Notes: a model not told the origin generated them from the sequence alone. A stretch of 64,000 bases of DNA from Hyphomicrobium sp. CS1BSMeth3 (GCF_900117415.1 NZ_FPEI01000006.1:124001-188000), one strand, 5' to 3'; shown: positions 8,163-18,320, counted from the first letter of the stretch. Translations and numbers: made by a program.

Positions 8163-9022
8163 TCGGGGCTCAGACCGGACGTTTTGCTAAGATCCGCTAT
8201 CGCCTCGGCGCGTCATGGCTGAGCCTGTGGCTGGGTGGGTTCATCACCCTTTGCCTGTTTGCGACCGCGATCCTTTCCTACTTTTGGACACCACACTCGG
8301 TCGCGCGCATGAACATGCGGGCGCGGCTGCAGGCGCCGTCGCTCGATCATCTGCTTGGCACCGATCACTTCGGCAGAGACATCCTGTCCCTGCTCATGAT
8401 CGGCTCGCAGAGCGCACTGAAGATCGGCATTGTCGCTGTTGCCATCGGACTGGTGCTGGGTGTCCTGCTGGGGCTCGCGGCAACTGCGCGAGGTGGGTGG
8501 TTCGAGGAGCTTGCCATGCGGGCCTCGGATCTGCTGTTCGCCTTTCCCGTGGTCCTCCTCGCGATCATGCTGGCTGCCACCTTCGGCCCCGGCAGCGTCA
8601 CGAGCATGATTGCCATCGGTGTCCACAACATCCCGATCTTCGCGCGGCTCACACGCGGAGGAGCGAAGTCCATTCTCGCGCGCGAGTTTGTCATGGCGTC
8701 GCGCGTCGCAGGGCGCAGCTCCAGCTACATCGCGGCTCTCCACGTGCTTCCGAATGTCCTGAATATCCTGGTCGTCCAGGCAACAATCTCATTCGCGATT
8801 GCCATCCTGGCCGATGCCGCGCTCGGGTATCTCGGGCTCGGCACGCAACCGCCGACGCCCACCTGGGGGCGCATGCTCAAGGATGCGCAGTCGTTCCTGA
8901 GCCAGAGTCCCTATCTCGCGATCTTCCCCGGGCTCGCGATCGCCTTCACCGTTCTTGGTCTCAACCTCTTTGGCGACGCGCTGCGGGATCTGCTCGATCC
9001 TCGTTCGTCGCAAGGACGATAG
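8159..9022 (+). CDS. ABC transporter permease, DppC/OppC type
   Basis: This 287-aa permease partners the preceding one. It begins at the ATG at 8159, overlapping the upstream stop by an ATGA junction, which implies translational coupling. Family features are the cytoplasmic N-terminus, the [26 protein letters not shown] segment typical of DppC, the EAA loop near [24 protein letters not shown], and [23 protein letters not shown] near the C-terminus. It acts in the inner membrane. Confidence 0.92.
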   Translation: MIGAQTGRFAKIRYRLGASWLSLWLGGFITLCLFATAILSYFWTPHSVARMNMRARLQAPSLDHLLGTDHFGRDILSLLMIGSQSALKIGIVAVAIGLVLGVLLGLAATARGGWFEELAMRASDLLFAFPVVLLAIMLAATFGPGSVTSMIAIGVHNIPIFARLTRGGAKSILAREFVMASRVAGRSSSYIAALHVLPNVLNILVVQATISFAIAILADAALGYLGLGTQPPTPTWGRMLKDAQSFLSQSPYLAIFPGLAIAFTVLGLNLFGDALRDLLDPRSSQGR

Positions 9023-9028
9023 GCGGTC

Positions 9029-9985
9029 ATGGCGCTTCTCGAGGTCGAGCATCTGACAGTCTCGCTTCCAACTTCCGACGGATGGGTCCATCCCGTCGAC
9101 GACGTGTCATTCACGGTGTCGCGCGGTGAGATCCTCAGCATCGTCGGAGAGTCGGGGTGCGGAAAGTCCACGACCGCTCTCGCGGTCATGAGGCTGCTCG
9201 CCGAGAACGTGCGCATCGCGGGGCAGATCCGCCTCGATGGCGCCGACCTGCTGCAGCTTTCCGAAGCCGAGATGTGTGCCCTCCGCGGCAATCGGATCTC
9301 CATGATCTTCCAGGAGCCGATGACCGCACTCAATCCGGTCAAGACGATCGGCTTTCAGATCATGGAGCCGCTGCTCGTCCACACGTCCATGTCCAGGACG
9401 GAGGCGCGCGAGAAGGCGATCGATCTGCTGGCGCGCGTTGGCATCGATCAGCCCGCGCGGCGCATCAATGCCTATCCGCATCAGCTTTCTGGTGGTCAGC
9501 GCCAGCGCATCGTCATCGCCATGGCCCTCGCGTGCGAGCCGGACCTGATCGTTGCAGACGAGCCGACGACGGCACTGGATACCACCGTGCAGCGCCAGAT
9601 CCTGGATCTGCTGTTGCGATTGGTCAGCGAGACATCCATCGCCTTGATGCTCATCACGCACAATCTGGCCGTTGTCTCCGAGGTGGCAGATCGCGTGATG
9701 GTCATGTACGGCGGACGCATTACGGAGACCGGGCCCACGAGCGATGTCCTGGCGCACCCGATCCACCCCTACACCAAGGGCCTGATTGGTGCTTTGCCTC
9801 GGGCGGATCTGCCGCCCGGTGAAAGATTGGTCCCCATCGCCGGCGTCGTGCCGCGTCTGGTGGACATGCCTTCCGGTTGTGCGCTGGCGGATAGATGTCC
9901 GGCGGTGATCGATGCCTGTCGTCGCGCACGACCTGCCGAACGCATGATCCGCCCGGCCCATCAAGCCGCATGCATCAGGGCTTGA
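9029..9985 (+). CDS. Oligopeptide-type ABC transporter ATP-binding protein, DppD/OppD
   Basis: The 318-aa ATPase shows Walker [13 protein letters not shown]-loop [13 protein letters not shown], signature [15 protein letters not shown], Walker [13 protein letters not shown] and the switch His in LITHNLAVV. The C-terminal oligo/dipeptide extension ([13 protein letters not shown], then [15 protein letters not shown] with conserved cysteines) identifies it as DppD-like. Such extensions often carry an iron-sulfur cluster in this family. It starts 6 bp after the permease gene and is followed within 3 bp by the second ATPase gene. Confidence 0.92.
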   Translation: MALLEVEHLTVSLPTSDGWVHPVDDVSFTVSRGEILSIVGESGCGKSTTALAVMRLLAENVRIAGQIRLDGADLLQLSEAEMCALRGNRISMIFQEPMTALNPVKTIGFQIMEPLLVHTSMSRTEAREKAIDLLARVGIDQPARRINAYPHQLSGGQRQRIVIAMALACEPDLIVADEPTTALDTTVQRQILDLLLRLVSETSIALMLITHNLAVVSEVADRVMVMYGGRITETGPTSDVLAHPIHPYTKGLIGALPRADLPPGERLVPIAGVVPRLVDMPSGCALADRCPAVIDACRRARPAERMIRPAHQAACIRA

Positions 9986-9987
9986 GC

Positions 9988-10965
9988 ATGAGCATCAGCC
10001 ATCAAGCCAGCGCAGTGTTGTCCGTCGAGGACTTGAGCGTTCGTTATCGGCTCCCGCGTCGGAGCTTGTTTGCTGCGCCCGAGTGGTTTGCTGCGGTGAC
10101 GGGTGCGACTTTCTCGGTGGGAAAGGGAGCATCACTCGCGCTCGTCGGCGAGTCGGGATCCGGCAAATCCTCGCTCGCCAAAGCCGTAATGGGGCTGGAG
10201 CCGGCGAGCGCCGGCGCCATTCGCCTCTTCGGCCAGGATCTCGCGAGCTTGTCCGCCAATGAGCTGCGGGAGCTTCGGCGGCGGTTCCAGATGGTCTTCC
10301 AGGACCCCTACAGCTCGCTCGACCCGAGGCACTCTATCCAGCGCATCGTCATCGAGCCGCTGCGCGATGTGGCGCGGACGGAGGCGCGCGAGCGCGCGGC
10401 GGAAGTTCTTTCGCACGTCGGTCTGGGCGTCAACGACCTCGGCAAGTATCCCCACCAGTTCTCGGGCGGGCAGCGCCAGCGCATTGCCATTGCGCGCGCC
10501 CTGGTCACCAAGCCGGACTTGATCGTGGCGGATGAGCCGGTCTCCGCGCTCGACGTTTCGGTCCAGGCTCAGGTTCTGAATCTGATGCAGGATCTGCAGG
10601 CCCAGTACGGCATGGCCTATCTGTTCATCAGCCATGATCTCGCGGTCGTCGAGTATCTCTGCGAGGACGTTGTCGTGCTCTACCGCGGCAGGGTTGTCGA
10701 GATCGGCAAGACCCGCGAGGTGATGAAGGATCCCGCGCATCCGTACACGCAGGAGCTCGTCAATGCGATGCCGCGTCTCGGTGGCGGAAAGCGCCGCCCG
10801 GCAGCGAAGCAGCAGGTCAAAGCCGGCAGCCCCGATGAAAATGCGAACGCGACAGGCGCATGTCCCTACATGAGCCGCTGCCCGCGTGCGGCGGAGGTCT
10901 GCAGGGTTGCGCCGTCGCTTCGCGCGCTCGGCAACGGCAGATCGGTCGCCTGTCACCTCAGTTGA
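9988..10965 (+). CDS. Oligopeptide-type ABC transporter ATP-binding protein, DppF/OppF
   Basis: This second ATPase (325 aa) pairs with the DppD-like subunit. It has Walker A VGESGSGKSSL, Q-loop MVFQDPYSSLDPRHS, signature [15 protein letters not shown], Walker B LIVADEPVSALDVS and the C-terminal motif HPYTQELVNAMPR, ending in a Cys-containing segment ACPYMSRCPRAAEVCR. The ATG at 9988 is 3 bp after the previous stop; longer in-frame starts overlap dppD. The CocE-like hydrolase follows 28 bp downstream, so the enzyme is part of the same operon. Confidence 0.92.
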   Translation: MSISHQASAVLSVEDLSVRYRLPRRSLFAAPEWFAAVTGATFSVGKGASLALVGESGSGKSSLAKAVMGLEPASAGAIRLFGQDLASLSANELRELRRRFQMVFQDPYSSLDPRHSIQRIVIEPLRDVARTEARERAAEVLSHVGLGVNDLGKYPHQFSGGQRQRIAIARALVTKPDLIVADEPVSALDVSVQAQVLNLMQDLQAQYGMAYLFISHDLAVVEYLCEDVVVLYRGRVVEIGKTREVMKDPAHPYTQELVNAMPRLGGGKRRPAAKQQVKAGSPDENANATGACPYMSRCPRAAEVCRVAPSLRALGNGRSVACHLS

Positions 10966-10993
10966 GCGGAGCTTGCACTTTCCGGCGCGCACA

Positions 10994-12880
10994 ATGTCTG
11001 CGCCCTCGCGCATCAAGGACGATCACACACTGGAGGAGCACTTGAAGGGGTTCGAAGGTTCGCACGAACAGTACGGCTACGCGGTCGAGAAACACCTCGC
11101 CATCCGAATGCGCGACGGGACCATGCAGTACGCCGATGTCTACAGGCCGGCGCTCGAGGGCAAGGCATTGGATGGGCCGTGGCCCACAATTCTCGAGCGC
11201 ACGCCCTACAACAAGGACCGGATGTCGTATTCCGTGAACGGGCGCTATTTCGCCAAGCGCGGCTACGTCTACGTCGTCAACGATGTCCGGGGGCGGTGGG
11301 CGTCCGAAGGCAAGTTCGAGTTTCTGCGAAACGAGGCCGACGACGGCTACGACGTCATGGCGTGGCTGGCGGCACAGCCGTGGTGTGGCGAGAAGATCGG
11401 TACTGTCGGCATTTCCTACACTACCGCCACGCAGCAGGCTCTGGCCGTCAGGCATCCGCCCAAGCTTGCGACACAGGTCCTGTACGACGGTCCTTACAAC
11501 TACTTCCGCCAGACGATGCGCCATGGCGGCGCCTGCGAGTACGCGATCGCCTTTCAATACGTCGTCTGGATGGCGCGAAGCAGCCAGGAGGCAAGCGCCG
11601 ATCCGCGTCTCAAGAAACAGCTCGACGATATGTGGGCCGACCTGCCGAAGTGGCTGATCCATCAGCCGCTCAGGCCCGGTGTCTCGCCGCTCCGTCTTCT
11701 CCCGGCGTACGAGAAGTGGTTCTTCGATATGCTGACGACGTCGGACTACGAAGACTATTGGAAGACGCCGGATCTGAGCATCGAGGAGTACATCAACGAG
11801 TACCCTGACATGCCGCTCCTGCTGGAGACGTCATGGTACGGGCACCACATCACCGCGACGCTGTGGAAATACGAGCAGCTAAAGAAACTTCATCGTACGC
11901 CCAAGAAGCTCGTCATCGGTACGTGGCTGCATGGCGGCGACATGTTCATCCAATCGTGGGCGGGCGACATCGATTTTGGCGCAGATGCCGCGCTCGAGGA
12001 TAACAACAGCCTGCGGCTTCGCTGGCTCGATCAGCAGATGAAGGGCATGGCGACCGGCATCGACAAGGAAGCGCCGGTGAAGCTGTTTGTCATGGGCGGC
12101 GGCTCGGGTCGGCGCGATGGCATGGGACGCCTCATGCACGGCGGCCGTTGGCGGGACGAGCAGGAGTGGCCGATCGCGCGCACCCAGCATACGACGCTCT
12201 ACATGACGCCGGACGGTTTGCTGTCGCGTGACAGGGCGCCGGCGGATGGCAAGCCGGTCCAGTATGATTTCGATCCGGCCAATCCGGTCCCGACGGTCGG
12301 CGGCAATTTCACGAACTATGGCACCACCGGCTTCCTCGAGGGCGGCGGCTTCGATCAGAACAGCGGCACGATGTCGGGCGACAAGAGCCCGAGGATTCCG
12401 CTGGCCGCACGCTCGGATGTGATCGTGTTCCGCACGCCGGTTCTGGAGGAAGGCCTCGAGGTGACCGGCGTCGTGAAGTGCCGGCTTTGGGTGACCTCGT
12501 CGGCGGTCGACACCGACTTCACCGTCAAGCTGATCGACGAGTATCCGCCCAACGCGGACTACCCCAATGGGTACGCCCTCAATATCGGCGACTCGATACT
12601 GCGCATGCGCTATCGCAATGGGTTCGAGAAAGCCGAGTTTATAGAGCCCGGCAAACCTTACGAGATCGAGCTCCAGTTGCAGGCGACGAGCAACTTCTTC
12701 GCGCCCGGGCACCGGCTGCGCATCGATGTGTCGAGCAGCAATTCCCCGCACTACGACGTGAACCCCAACACCGGGGAGCCGCTGGGACAGAATCGTTGCC
12801 GTGCGGTCGCGCGGCAGACCCTCTTCGTCGATCAGGCAAGAGCGTCCTGCGTCGTGCTCCCCGTCATTCCTGCGAAATAG
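10994..12880 (+). CDS. CocE/NonD-family hydrolase (X-Pro dipeptidyl-peptidase S15-like)
   Basis: The 628-aa protein has the S15/CocE architecture: an alpha/beta hydrolase core, then a C-terminal jelly-roll domain (roughly 440-628, with PARSDVIVFRTPVLEEGLEVTG and APGHRLRIDVSSSNSPHYDVN). The nucleophile is Ser141 in GTVGISYTTA; VNDVRGRWASEG upstream is the usual oxyanion-region motif. Relatives hydrolyse acyl esters (cocaine, glutaryl-7-ACA) or X-Pro peptides. No signal peptide is visible, so it should be cytoplasmic. Its position between the transporter ATPases and the binding-protein gene suggests that it hydrolyses the imported compound. ATG at 10994 is chosen because upstream starts lie in dppF. 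Confidence 0.87.
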   Translation: MSAPSRIKDDHTLEEHLKGFEGSHEQYGYAVEKHLAIRMRDGTMQYADVYRPALEGKALDGPWPTILERTPYNKDRMSYSVNGRYFAKRGYVYVVNDVRGRWASEGKFEFLRNEADDGYDVMAWLAAQPWCGEKIGTVGISYTTATQQALAVRHPPKLATQVLYDGPYNYFRQTMRHGGACEYAIAFQYVVWMARSSQEASADPRLKKQLDDMWADLPKWLIHQPLRPGVSPLRLLPAYEKWFFDMLTTSDYEDYWKTPDLSIEEYINEYPDMPLLLETSWYGHHITATLWKYEQLKKLHRTPKKLVIGTWLHGGDMFIQSWAGDIDFGADAALEDNNSLRLRWLDQQMKGMATGIDKEAPVKLFVMGGGSGRRDGMGRLMHGGRWRDEQEWPIARTQHTTLYMTPDGLLSRDRAPADGKPVQYDFDPANPVPTVGGNFTNYGTTGFLEGGGFDQNSGTMSGDKSPRIPLAARSDVIVFRTPVLEEGLEVTGVVKCRLWVTSSAVDTDFTVKLIDEYPPNADYPNGYALNIGDSILRMRYRNGFEKAEFIEPGKPYEIELQLQATSNFFAPGHRLRIDVSSSNSPHYDVNPNTGEPLGQNRCRAVARQTLFVDQARASCVVLPVIPAK

Positions 12881-12905
12881 CTCAAGCTCAGTAAGGAGAG
12901 ACAGT

Positions 12906-14390
12906 ATGAAACTCAGATGGTTCCTCGCGCTGGCGGCTCTGTTGGTGCTGCCGAGCAGCTTGGCCAGGGCCGACGCCAAATCGAACTCGGTCGTGATCGC
13001 CCTGCCGACCGAGCCGCCCGGTCTCGATCCCACGATGCAGGCGCCTGCGCCCGTGAGCGAAGTGAGCTGGGAAAATGTTCTGGAGGGACTGACCCGCTAC
13101 GATGCATCCGGCAAGCTGACGCCGGGCCTCGCATTGTCATGGGGATTGAAGTCACCGAACGTCTATGAGTTCAAGCTGCGACCGGGCGTGAAGTTCCACG
13201 ACGGAGAGCCCTTCACCTCGGCCGACGTGAAGTTCTCCTTCGAGCGCAATGTCTCGGAGAAGAGCACCAACAAGCGCAAGCGCGTCTTCGCCAACATCGA
13301 CAAGATCGAGACGCCGGATCCCCTGACGGTCGTCATCACCTTGAAGCAGCCCTCGGCGCTCTTCCCGTTCGATCTCGCCGAGTCTACCGCGGCCATTCTC
13401 TCCCCCAAATCCGTCGATGGCGCGCGCACCAAGCCTGTGGGCACGGGACCTTACAAGTTCGTTCGCTGGGTCCAGGGCGACTCGATCGAGTTCGAGCGCT
13501 ATGGCGATTACGTCGGTCCGGTGAAGCCGCAGATCGACAAGGTGACGTTCCGCTTCATGCCGGATGAAAATTCTCAAGTGCTGGCGCTGCGCTCTGGCCA
13601 AGTCGACTACGTCCCGTACATTGCCGCGGTCGAGACGATCGACAGCCTGAAGAAGGACGGCAAGTTCAAGGTCACCCAGGGGCAGACCCAGGGTGTCCTC
13701 TTTCTCGGCATGAACAACAAGAAGAAGCCTTTCACCGACATCCGCGTGCGGCGTGCCATGTACGCTGCAATCGATGCGCAGATGGTGAACGACGGCACTC
13801 ATGGTGGCTTCGGCCGTCTCGGCGGCGCGCAAACCAACAAGCTCAACCCGTACTTCGTCGACGTTCTGGGCAAGCAGGCCTACGAGCCCGAGAAGGCCAA
13901 GAAGGCGTTCGCCGAAGCGGGCTATCCGAACGGCTTCTCCGTGAACCTGCGGGTTCTCTCGAGCCCGGCAACGCGCCGCACGGCCGAGATTCTGGTCGCG
14001 CAGCTTTCGCAGGTCGGCGTGACCGTGAACCTCGAGGTGCTCGAGACCGGCCAGTGGATCGACAACGTGTTTCGTCAGAAGAACTACGATCTGACGATCA
14101 TCTCGCACCCTGAGCCCTGGGCCATCAACAACTACACGGATCCGAACTACTTCTACCAGTACGACGGACCGGAGTTCCGGAAGCTGATGGCGGAAGCTCA
14201 AGGCGCGTCCGACGAGGCGACGTTGCGGGCCAAGCTCGAGGCCGCACAGAAGCAGCTCTACGCTGATGCTCCGGTGGTCTGGCTGTACGCCATGCCGCAG
14301 GTCGGTGTCGTGAGCTCATCTCTCAATGGAACGCGCGTCGATCTGCCGGTTCCTGCCTATCCGGTCGCCGAGATGTCGTGGGCCAAGTGA
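12906..14390 (+). CDS. Periplasmic substrate-binding protein, SBP family 5 (peptide/nickel type)
   Basis: The 494-aa preprotein begins MKLRWFLALAALLVLPSSLARADA, a Sec signal peptide. The mature part has the SBP_bac_5 pattern (SWENVLEGLTRYDASGKLTPGLALSW, FKLRPGVKFHDGEPFTSADVKFSFER, PVGTGPYKFVRW). It captures the solute for the permease and ATPase pairs upstream. The ATG at 12906 follows a GGAGAG ribosome-binding site and lies 25 bp after the hydrolase stop. Being last in the operon is unusual, because the binding-protein gene is often first. Ligand specificity cannot be read from the sequence. Confidence 0.92.
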   Translation: MKLRWFLALAALLVLPSSLARADAKSNSVVIALPTEPPGLDPTMQAPAPVSEVSWENVLEGLTRYDASGKLTPGLALSWGLKSPNVYEFKLRPGVKFHDGEPFTSADVKFSFERNVSEKSTNKRKRVFANIDKIETPDPLTVVITLKQPSALFPFDLAESTAAILSPKSVDGARTKPVGTGPYKFVRWVQGDSIEFERYGDYVGPVKPQIDKVTFRFMPDENSQVLALRSGQVDYVPYIAAVETIDSLKKDGKFKVTQGQTQGVLFLGMNNKKKPFTDIRVRRAMYAAIDAQMVNDGTHGGFGRLGGAQTNKLNPYFVDVLGKQAYEPEKAKKAFAEAGYPNGFSVNLRVLSSPATRRTAEILVAQLSQVGVTVNLEVLETGQWIDNVFRQKNYDLTIISHPEPWAINNYTDPNYFYQYDGPEFRKLMAEAQGASDEATLRAKLEAAQKQLYADAPVVWLYAMPQVGVVSSSLNGTRVDLPVPAYPVAEMSWAK

Positions 14391-14426
14391 GGCCGATCGC
14401 GACTGAAGTGGTTTGCGACTTTCTTG

Positions 14427-14454
14427 GCATCAGGGGCCTCTGTGCTCCTGATGC
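14427..14454 (+). terminator. Possible stem-loop after the ABC operon
   Basis: GCATCAGG and CCTGATGC form an 8-bp stem with a 12-nt loop, 36 bp after the binding-protein stop. No T-run follows, so intrinsic termination is uncertain. Confidence 0.35.
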
Positions 14455-14493
14455 TGCCTGATGGACGGTGCGCGATCCTCGCCGCAAAGTCCG

Positions 14494-15270
14494 CTACTTC
14501 CTAGTGCTGCCTGCTTTGATCGACGTGCCGCCGACGGGGCCGCCCGCGATGTCCATGGCGAGCCCTACGGCCAGGAGAGCCGCGAGCCCGGCCACAATGC
14601 CGATCGTGACCTGACGGTGCCGCGCGGAGATGCGCGCCATGTCCTCGGGTGCGAGCGGCGTGTCGCTGCTCACCGACGCCATGAGCCCCAAGCCCGTCAT
14701 CGGCTGCGGCATCTTGCGATGGACGGCGCCGCGATCCTGCACCTCGATGCCGGCGCGCCGCGCGATCTCGCACCCAATCGAGAGGCAAGGCAGTGCGGGG
14801 TCCTCGCAATGCGCATTCACGTGCCCGAGCGGCACCTTCCCGCCTTCGCGCGTGATCAGGCTCACGCCCTGCATGAGCACGGGCGCCAGCGCGCCGCCAT
14901 AAACTTCGCCGCGCGTCTCGACGGCCTGGATGTCCTCATAACGGACCGCCCGGCTTTGGTAGGCGAGCGCGGGCGTCAGCCAGCGCCCGGCCGGCAGCGT
15001 CACCTCGACGGCCTCCGGGCCGAGCTCGACACGAGCCCTCAGCGCATGAATGAACTGGATGACGAGCAGGCCGAGGATGATCGCGAAGGCAAGGCCCATG
15101 AGCGCGAGCCCGCCCGTGCCGAGCCAGATGCCGGCACTGAGCCGCTGCACGAGCATGATCGGCACGCTCGCCGCGAACGGCAGTAGCAGCAGGATAGCCA
15201 TGGCGAGCAGGAAGCGGCGTGCGCCGCCCGGACGGTAGACGATGCGCTCGAACTCGGCCCCCGCCGCCAT
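14494..15270 (-). CDS. Membrane protein of unknown function
   Basis: The 258-aa protein has two N-terminal transmembrane helices ([21 protein letters not shown] and [18 protein letters not shown]) and one C-terminal helix ([21 protein letters not shown]). Between them lies a soluble stretch with [31 protein letters not shown] and [14 protein letters not shown]. That stretch resembles the bacterial PH-like domain layout of small membrane proteins, but only loosely. ATG 15270 is preferred to an upstream start at 15315. It is divergent from msrA. I do not recognise a family with confidence. Confidence 0.65.
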   Translation of the reverse strand: MAAGAEFERIVYRPGGARRFLLAMAILLLLPFAASVPIMLVQRLSAGIWLGTGGLALMGLAFAIILGLLVIQFIHALRARVELGPEAVEVTLPAGRWLTPALAYQSRAVRYEDIQAVETRGEVYGGALAPVLMQGVSLITREGGKVPLGHVNAHCEDPALPCLSIGCEIARRAGIEVQDRGAVHRKMPQPMTGLGLMASVSSDTPLAPEDMARISARHRQVTIGIVAGLAALLAVGLAMDIAGGPVGGTSIKAGSTRK

Positions 15271-15376
15271 CGCGACTGATCCCCCCGCGGTCCGGGACGT
15301 GGTGCCCGCGACCATTCGTGCCTATATTAGGGGCAGCATAGTGCATCGCAGCTTTCAACGAGACAAGGCACACACA

Positions 15377-16039
15377 ATGCTGTTCTTCCGCAAGAAAGCA
15401 GAGATGATTTCGCGCGATCAGGCCCTCAAGGGCCGCGCCGAGCCGATCCCGACCGCACGCACGCACGCGCTCAATGGTCACGAGCTGAAGGGCCCCTATC
15501 CCGAGGGAATGCAGATGGCCATGTTCGGCATGGGCTGCTTCTGGGGTGCCGAGCGCAAGTTCTGGGAGCTCGAGGAAGGCATCTGGATCACGGCGGTCGG
15601 CTATGCCGCGGGCTACACGCCGAACCCGACGTACGAGGAAGTCTGCTCGGGTCTCACGGGCCACAACGAGGTCGTGCTCGTCGTGTTCGATCCGAAAAAG
15701 GTGAGCTACGAGAGCCTCCTCAAGACCTTCTGGGAGAGCCACGACCCGACGCAGGGCAATCGCCAGGGCAATGATGTCGGCACGCAGTACCGCTCCGGCA
15801 TTTATGTCTTCAATGCCGCGCAGCGCGCGGCCGCCGAGGCATCGAAGGAGGTGTTCGGCAAGGCGCTCAAGGCCAAGAGTTACGGCGCGATCACGACCGA
15901 GATCCTGGACGCGCCGCCCTTCTACTTCGCCGAGGACTATCACCAGCAGTACCTGCACAAAGTCCCGCACGGCTACTGCGGCCTCGGCGGTACCGGCGTC
16001 GCCTGCCAGATCGGTACGGGTGTGAAGGCAGCCGAGTAG
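15377..16039 (+). CDS. msrA: Peptide-methionine (S)-S-oxide reductase MsrA
   Basis: The 220-aa enzyme reduces the S-epimer of methionine sulfoxide in proteins, using thioredoxin. The active-site motif [10 protein letters not shown] places the catalytic cysteine at 54. Other hallmarks are [50 protein letters not shown] and a C-terminal cysteine region [16 protein letters not shown] that supplies resolving cysteines. The N-terminal extension of about 45 residues is typical of the longer MsrA form. No signal peptide is seen. The msrB gene is separate, at 39.1 kb. Confidence 0.95.
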   Translation: MLFFRKKAEMISRDQALKGRAEPIPTARTHALNGHELKGPYPEGMQMAMFGMGCFWGAERKFWELEEGIWITAVGYAAGYTPNPTYEEVCSGLTGHNEVVLVVFDPKKVSYESLLKTFWESHDPTQGNRQGNDVGTQYRSGIYVFNAAQRAAAEASKEVFGKALKAKSYGAITTEILDAPPFYFAEDYHQQYLHKVPHGYCGLGGTGVACQIGTGVKAAE

Positions 16040-16055
16040 CGCTGTCCGGTCGGCG

Positions 16056-16883
16056 TCAGACGTTTGAATACTTTGCGGCTCGTGCGAGATGCTCTTGCAC
16101 GAGCCGCGCTACTTCGAACGGGTGCGTAAACGGCGACATGTGTCCCGCCTCCGGGATCACCTCGTAGTGCGATTGCGCGATTGCCCCGTGCACCAGCTCG
16201 CAGATGCGGCGGTCGGTCGGTGTCGTCGTGGCGCCGCGCGCGACCGTCACGGGAACGCGAATACTGCCGCATTCGGCGAGGCTCATGCGGTGGTTGAGGT
16301 TCGAGATGAAGCCTTCGCGCACGCGCTCGGACTGGGCCAGAAATCGCCCGCGTGTTTCCTCCGACATGCGCGCCCAGGTCCCAGTGCCGTTGCGCGTGTC
16401 GATGAAGAATTTCCAACCGGCTTCGGGCTTTCCTGCCTGCACGCTGGCGATGAACGTATTGGCGATGCTAACCCCCCCTTCGTAGAGCGGATCGTTTGCA
16501 GCCTTCAGCAGCCAGCTCACCATGGGCTCGATGAGCATCAGCGAACGCACGAGATCGGGACGCTGCAGAGCGAGGCGCAAGGCGGTCGCGCCACCATAGG
16601 AATGGCCGACAACATCGAGCGGGATAGAGCTTTCGGCCTCGATGATGTCGGCGACGAGGTGCGCCTGTAGCTCGTGTGTCAGTCCGCCGGGCACGGGCCA
16701 GGGATCCGAGGCGCCGTAGCTCAGAAGGTCAGGCGCGATGAGCCTGTGCGTGTCGGCGAGTGCCTCGCCCGTCTTGGTCCACTGCGCGCCGGAGCTGCCG
16801 CCCGCGTGCAGGAGCACGAGCGCAGGACCTTGGCCCCACGTTCTGTAGACCGCGCGTACGCCTCTGAATGAAATCTCGGCCAT
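16056..16883 (-). CDS. Alpha/beta-fold hydrolase
   Basis: The 275-aa protein has the classic layout: oxyanion motif LLHAGGSSGAQW, nucleophile elbow VVGHSYGGAT with Ser95, and a late His in VIPEAGHMSPFTHP. The acid residue is probably the Asp in TPTDRR. No cap-domain feature reveals the substrate; it could be an esterase, a peroxidase-like hydrolase or a lactonase. It is convergent with msrA, with 16 bp between stops. Cytoplasmic, since no leader is seen. Confidence 0.88.
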   Translation of the reverse strand: MAEISFRGVRAVYRTWGQGPALVLLHAGGSSGAQWTKTGEALADTHRLIAPDLLSYGASDPWPVPGGLTHELQAHLVADIIEAESSIPLDVVGHSYGGATALRLALQRPDLVRSLMLIEPMVSWLLKAANDPLYEGGVSIANTFIASVQAGKPEAGWKFFIDTRNGTGTWARMSEETRGRFLAQSERVREGFISNLNHRMSLAECGSIRVPVTVARGATTTPTDRRICELVHGAIAQSHYEVIPEAGHMSPFTHPFEVARLVQEHLARAAKYSNV

Positions 16884-16978
16884 GGCTGCAATTCGAGCCC
16901 ATGCGGATCGAACTCAAGTCTTGCCGAGGAGAGTAGGTGCACCTCGTAAGAGATGCACCAATCGATAAATGATGAGGG

Positions 16979-17485
16979 CTACGCCGCTGACGCTGTCTCG
17001 AGCTTCGCGGCCTCGCCGCAGTCGAGCGCGGCGGCGCGCGGTCCGATCCAGCGGGCGCGGTCGGCCTGGGCTTCGAGGTCATCGCGCAGGAATTCGAGAT
17101 CGAACCCGGCCCTTTCGAGGGCCTGCAGGATGCAATCGACATTGCCGCCGCGCGCGCTTGCGGCCGCCCAGGCGATGGCTGAGCGCAGTCCGCTCGCGCA
17201 GTGGGCGAGAATGGGCCCGTTGAGGGTCGCGACGGCGTCGGACATGGCCTCCACGACCTCGTCCGTGAAGATGTCGAGCTTGGGCGCCGGTACGTGGCGG
17301 AACTGGAGGCCGGCCTGCCAGGCGAGGACGGCCTCGGCGCGCCCGGTGAGCTGGCCCTCCGCCTCGCCGTCCGGGCGATTGGAGAGGACCGAGCGGAAGC
17401 CCATGGCAGCCGCTGCCGCGAAGTCCTCAGGCGCAAGAGCCGAGGTTACCGCGAACTCCGGCGCAATGAAGATGGGCTTGTCCAT
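16979..17485 (-). CDS. TIGR01244/DUF442-type phosphatase-like sulfur transferase
   Basis: The 168-aa protein is a small tyrosine-phosphatase-like domain. The N-terminal half has FAVTSALAPEDFAAAAAMGFRSVLSNRPDGE; the catalytic P-loop is HCASGLRS with Cys96 and Arg101 in a CX4R arrangement. Homologues are stand-alone or fused to a metallo-beta-lactamase (BLH, persulfide dioxygenase-type proteins) and are proposed to act in sulfide/persulfide metabolism or as phosphatases. ATG 17485 (MDKPIFIAPEF) is chosen over an upstream start at 17506, which adds an unconserved leader. Confidence 0.8.
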   Translation of the reverse strand: MDKPIFIAPEFAVTSALAPEDFAAAAAMGFRSVLSNRPDGEAEGQLTGRAEAVLAWQAGLQFRHVPAPKLDIFTDEVVEAMSDAVATLNGPILAHCASGLRSAIAWAAASARGGNVDCILQALERAGFDLEFLRDDLEAQADRARWIGPRAAALDCGEAAKLETASAA

Positions 17486-17670
17486 GCAGGTCCCCGTGCT
17501 CGGCAAATGATTTCTACCGACGCGCTGAATTTGGCTTCATTGGGTGCGTGAAGCAAGGGGAGGAGTTGCAAATCTTAGAATAAAATACTAGAACGGCGTG
17601 CTGCGCCCGTGTTGGAGTTCGGCGTTGCTGCCATCGCCGCCGCTTTGAGCAAAAATTTCCTCCTGGAGAG

Positions 17671-18180
17671 ATGATCGTGGAACTCGATGCAATGGATCTG
17701 AAGATCCTTGGTCTGCTGCAGGCTGATGCAACCATGCCGATCGCAGAGATCGGCAAGATCGTCGGCCTCTCCACGACGCCTTGCTGGCGGCGCATCCAGA
17801 AACTCGACGAGGCCGGCGTCATCCGCGCCCGGGTGGCGGTGCTCGACCCCGTAAAGGTCAACACGGGGGTGACAGTTTTCGTCTCGATCAAGACCGACCA
17901 GCACAATCTCGACTGGCTCGAGCGCTTCCATGCCGCGGTCGTCGACCTTCCCGAGGTCGTCGAATTCTACCGCATGTCGGGGGAGGTGGATTATCTCATG
18001 CGGGTCGTGGTGCCGGACATTGCCGCCTACGACGTCTTCTACAAAAAGCTCATTTCACGGATCGATATCACCAAGGTCTCCTCGGCATTCGCCATGGAGC
18101 AGATCAAGTACACGACGGCGCTGCCGCTGAGCTTTGCGATCACGGACAAGGAAAAGGATACTCAGAAAGGACGTTCTTGA
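17671..18180 (+). CDS. Lrp/AsnC-family transcriptional regulator
   Basis: The 169-aa protein has an N-terminal winged HTH (LDAMDLKILGLLQADATMPIAEIGKIVGLSTTPCWRRIQKLDEAGVI) and the C-terminal RAM/AsnC ligand-binding domain (VVDLPEVVEFYRMSGEVDYLMRVVVPD). It would act as an oligomeric regulator sensing an amino acid. The ATG at 17671 abuts a GGAGAG sequence; a GTG at 17677 would have better spacing from it, so the true start may be two codons later. No adjacent operon identifies its target. Confidence 0.9.
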   Translation: MIVELDAMDLKILGLLQADATMPIAEIGKIVGLSTTPCWRRIQKLDEAGVIRARVAVLDPVKVNTGVTVFVSIKTDQHNLDWLERFHAAVVDLPEVVEFYRMSGEVDYLMRVVVPDIAAYDVFYKKLISRIDITKVSSAFAMEQIKYTTALPLSFAITDKEKDTQKGRS

Positions 18181-18320
18181 GCGCGATCGAGCGACCGCGC
18201 GTTGAGCGGTCATAGCGCGGTTGAGGCCCAGTGAAGGCCCCTCGTCACCGCTTGGCAATGTCCTCCTTCTTTGCAATTGTGAGGTCAAAGTTTCGATCAT
18301 GTTTTTTTTGGAGTAGGCCG

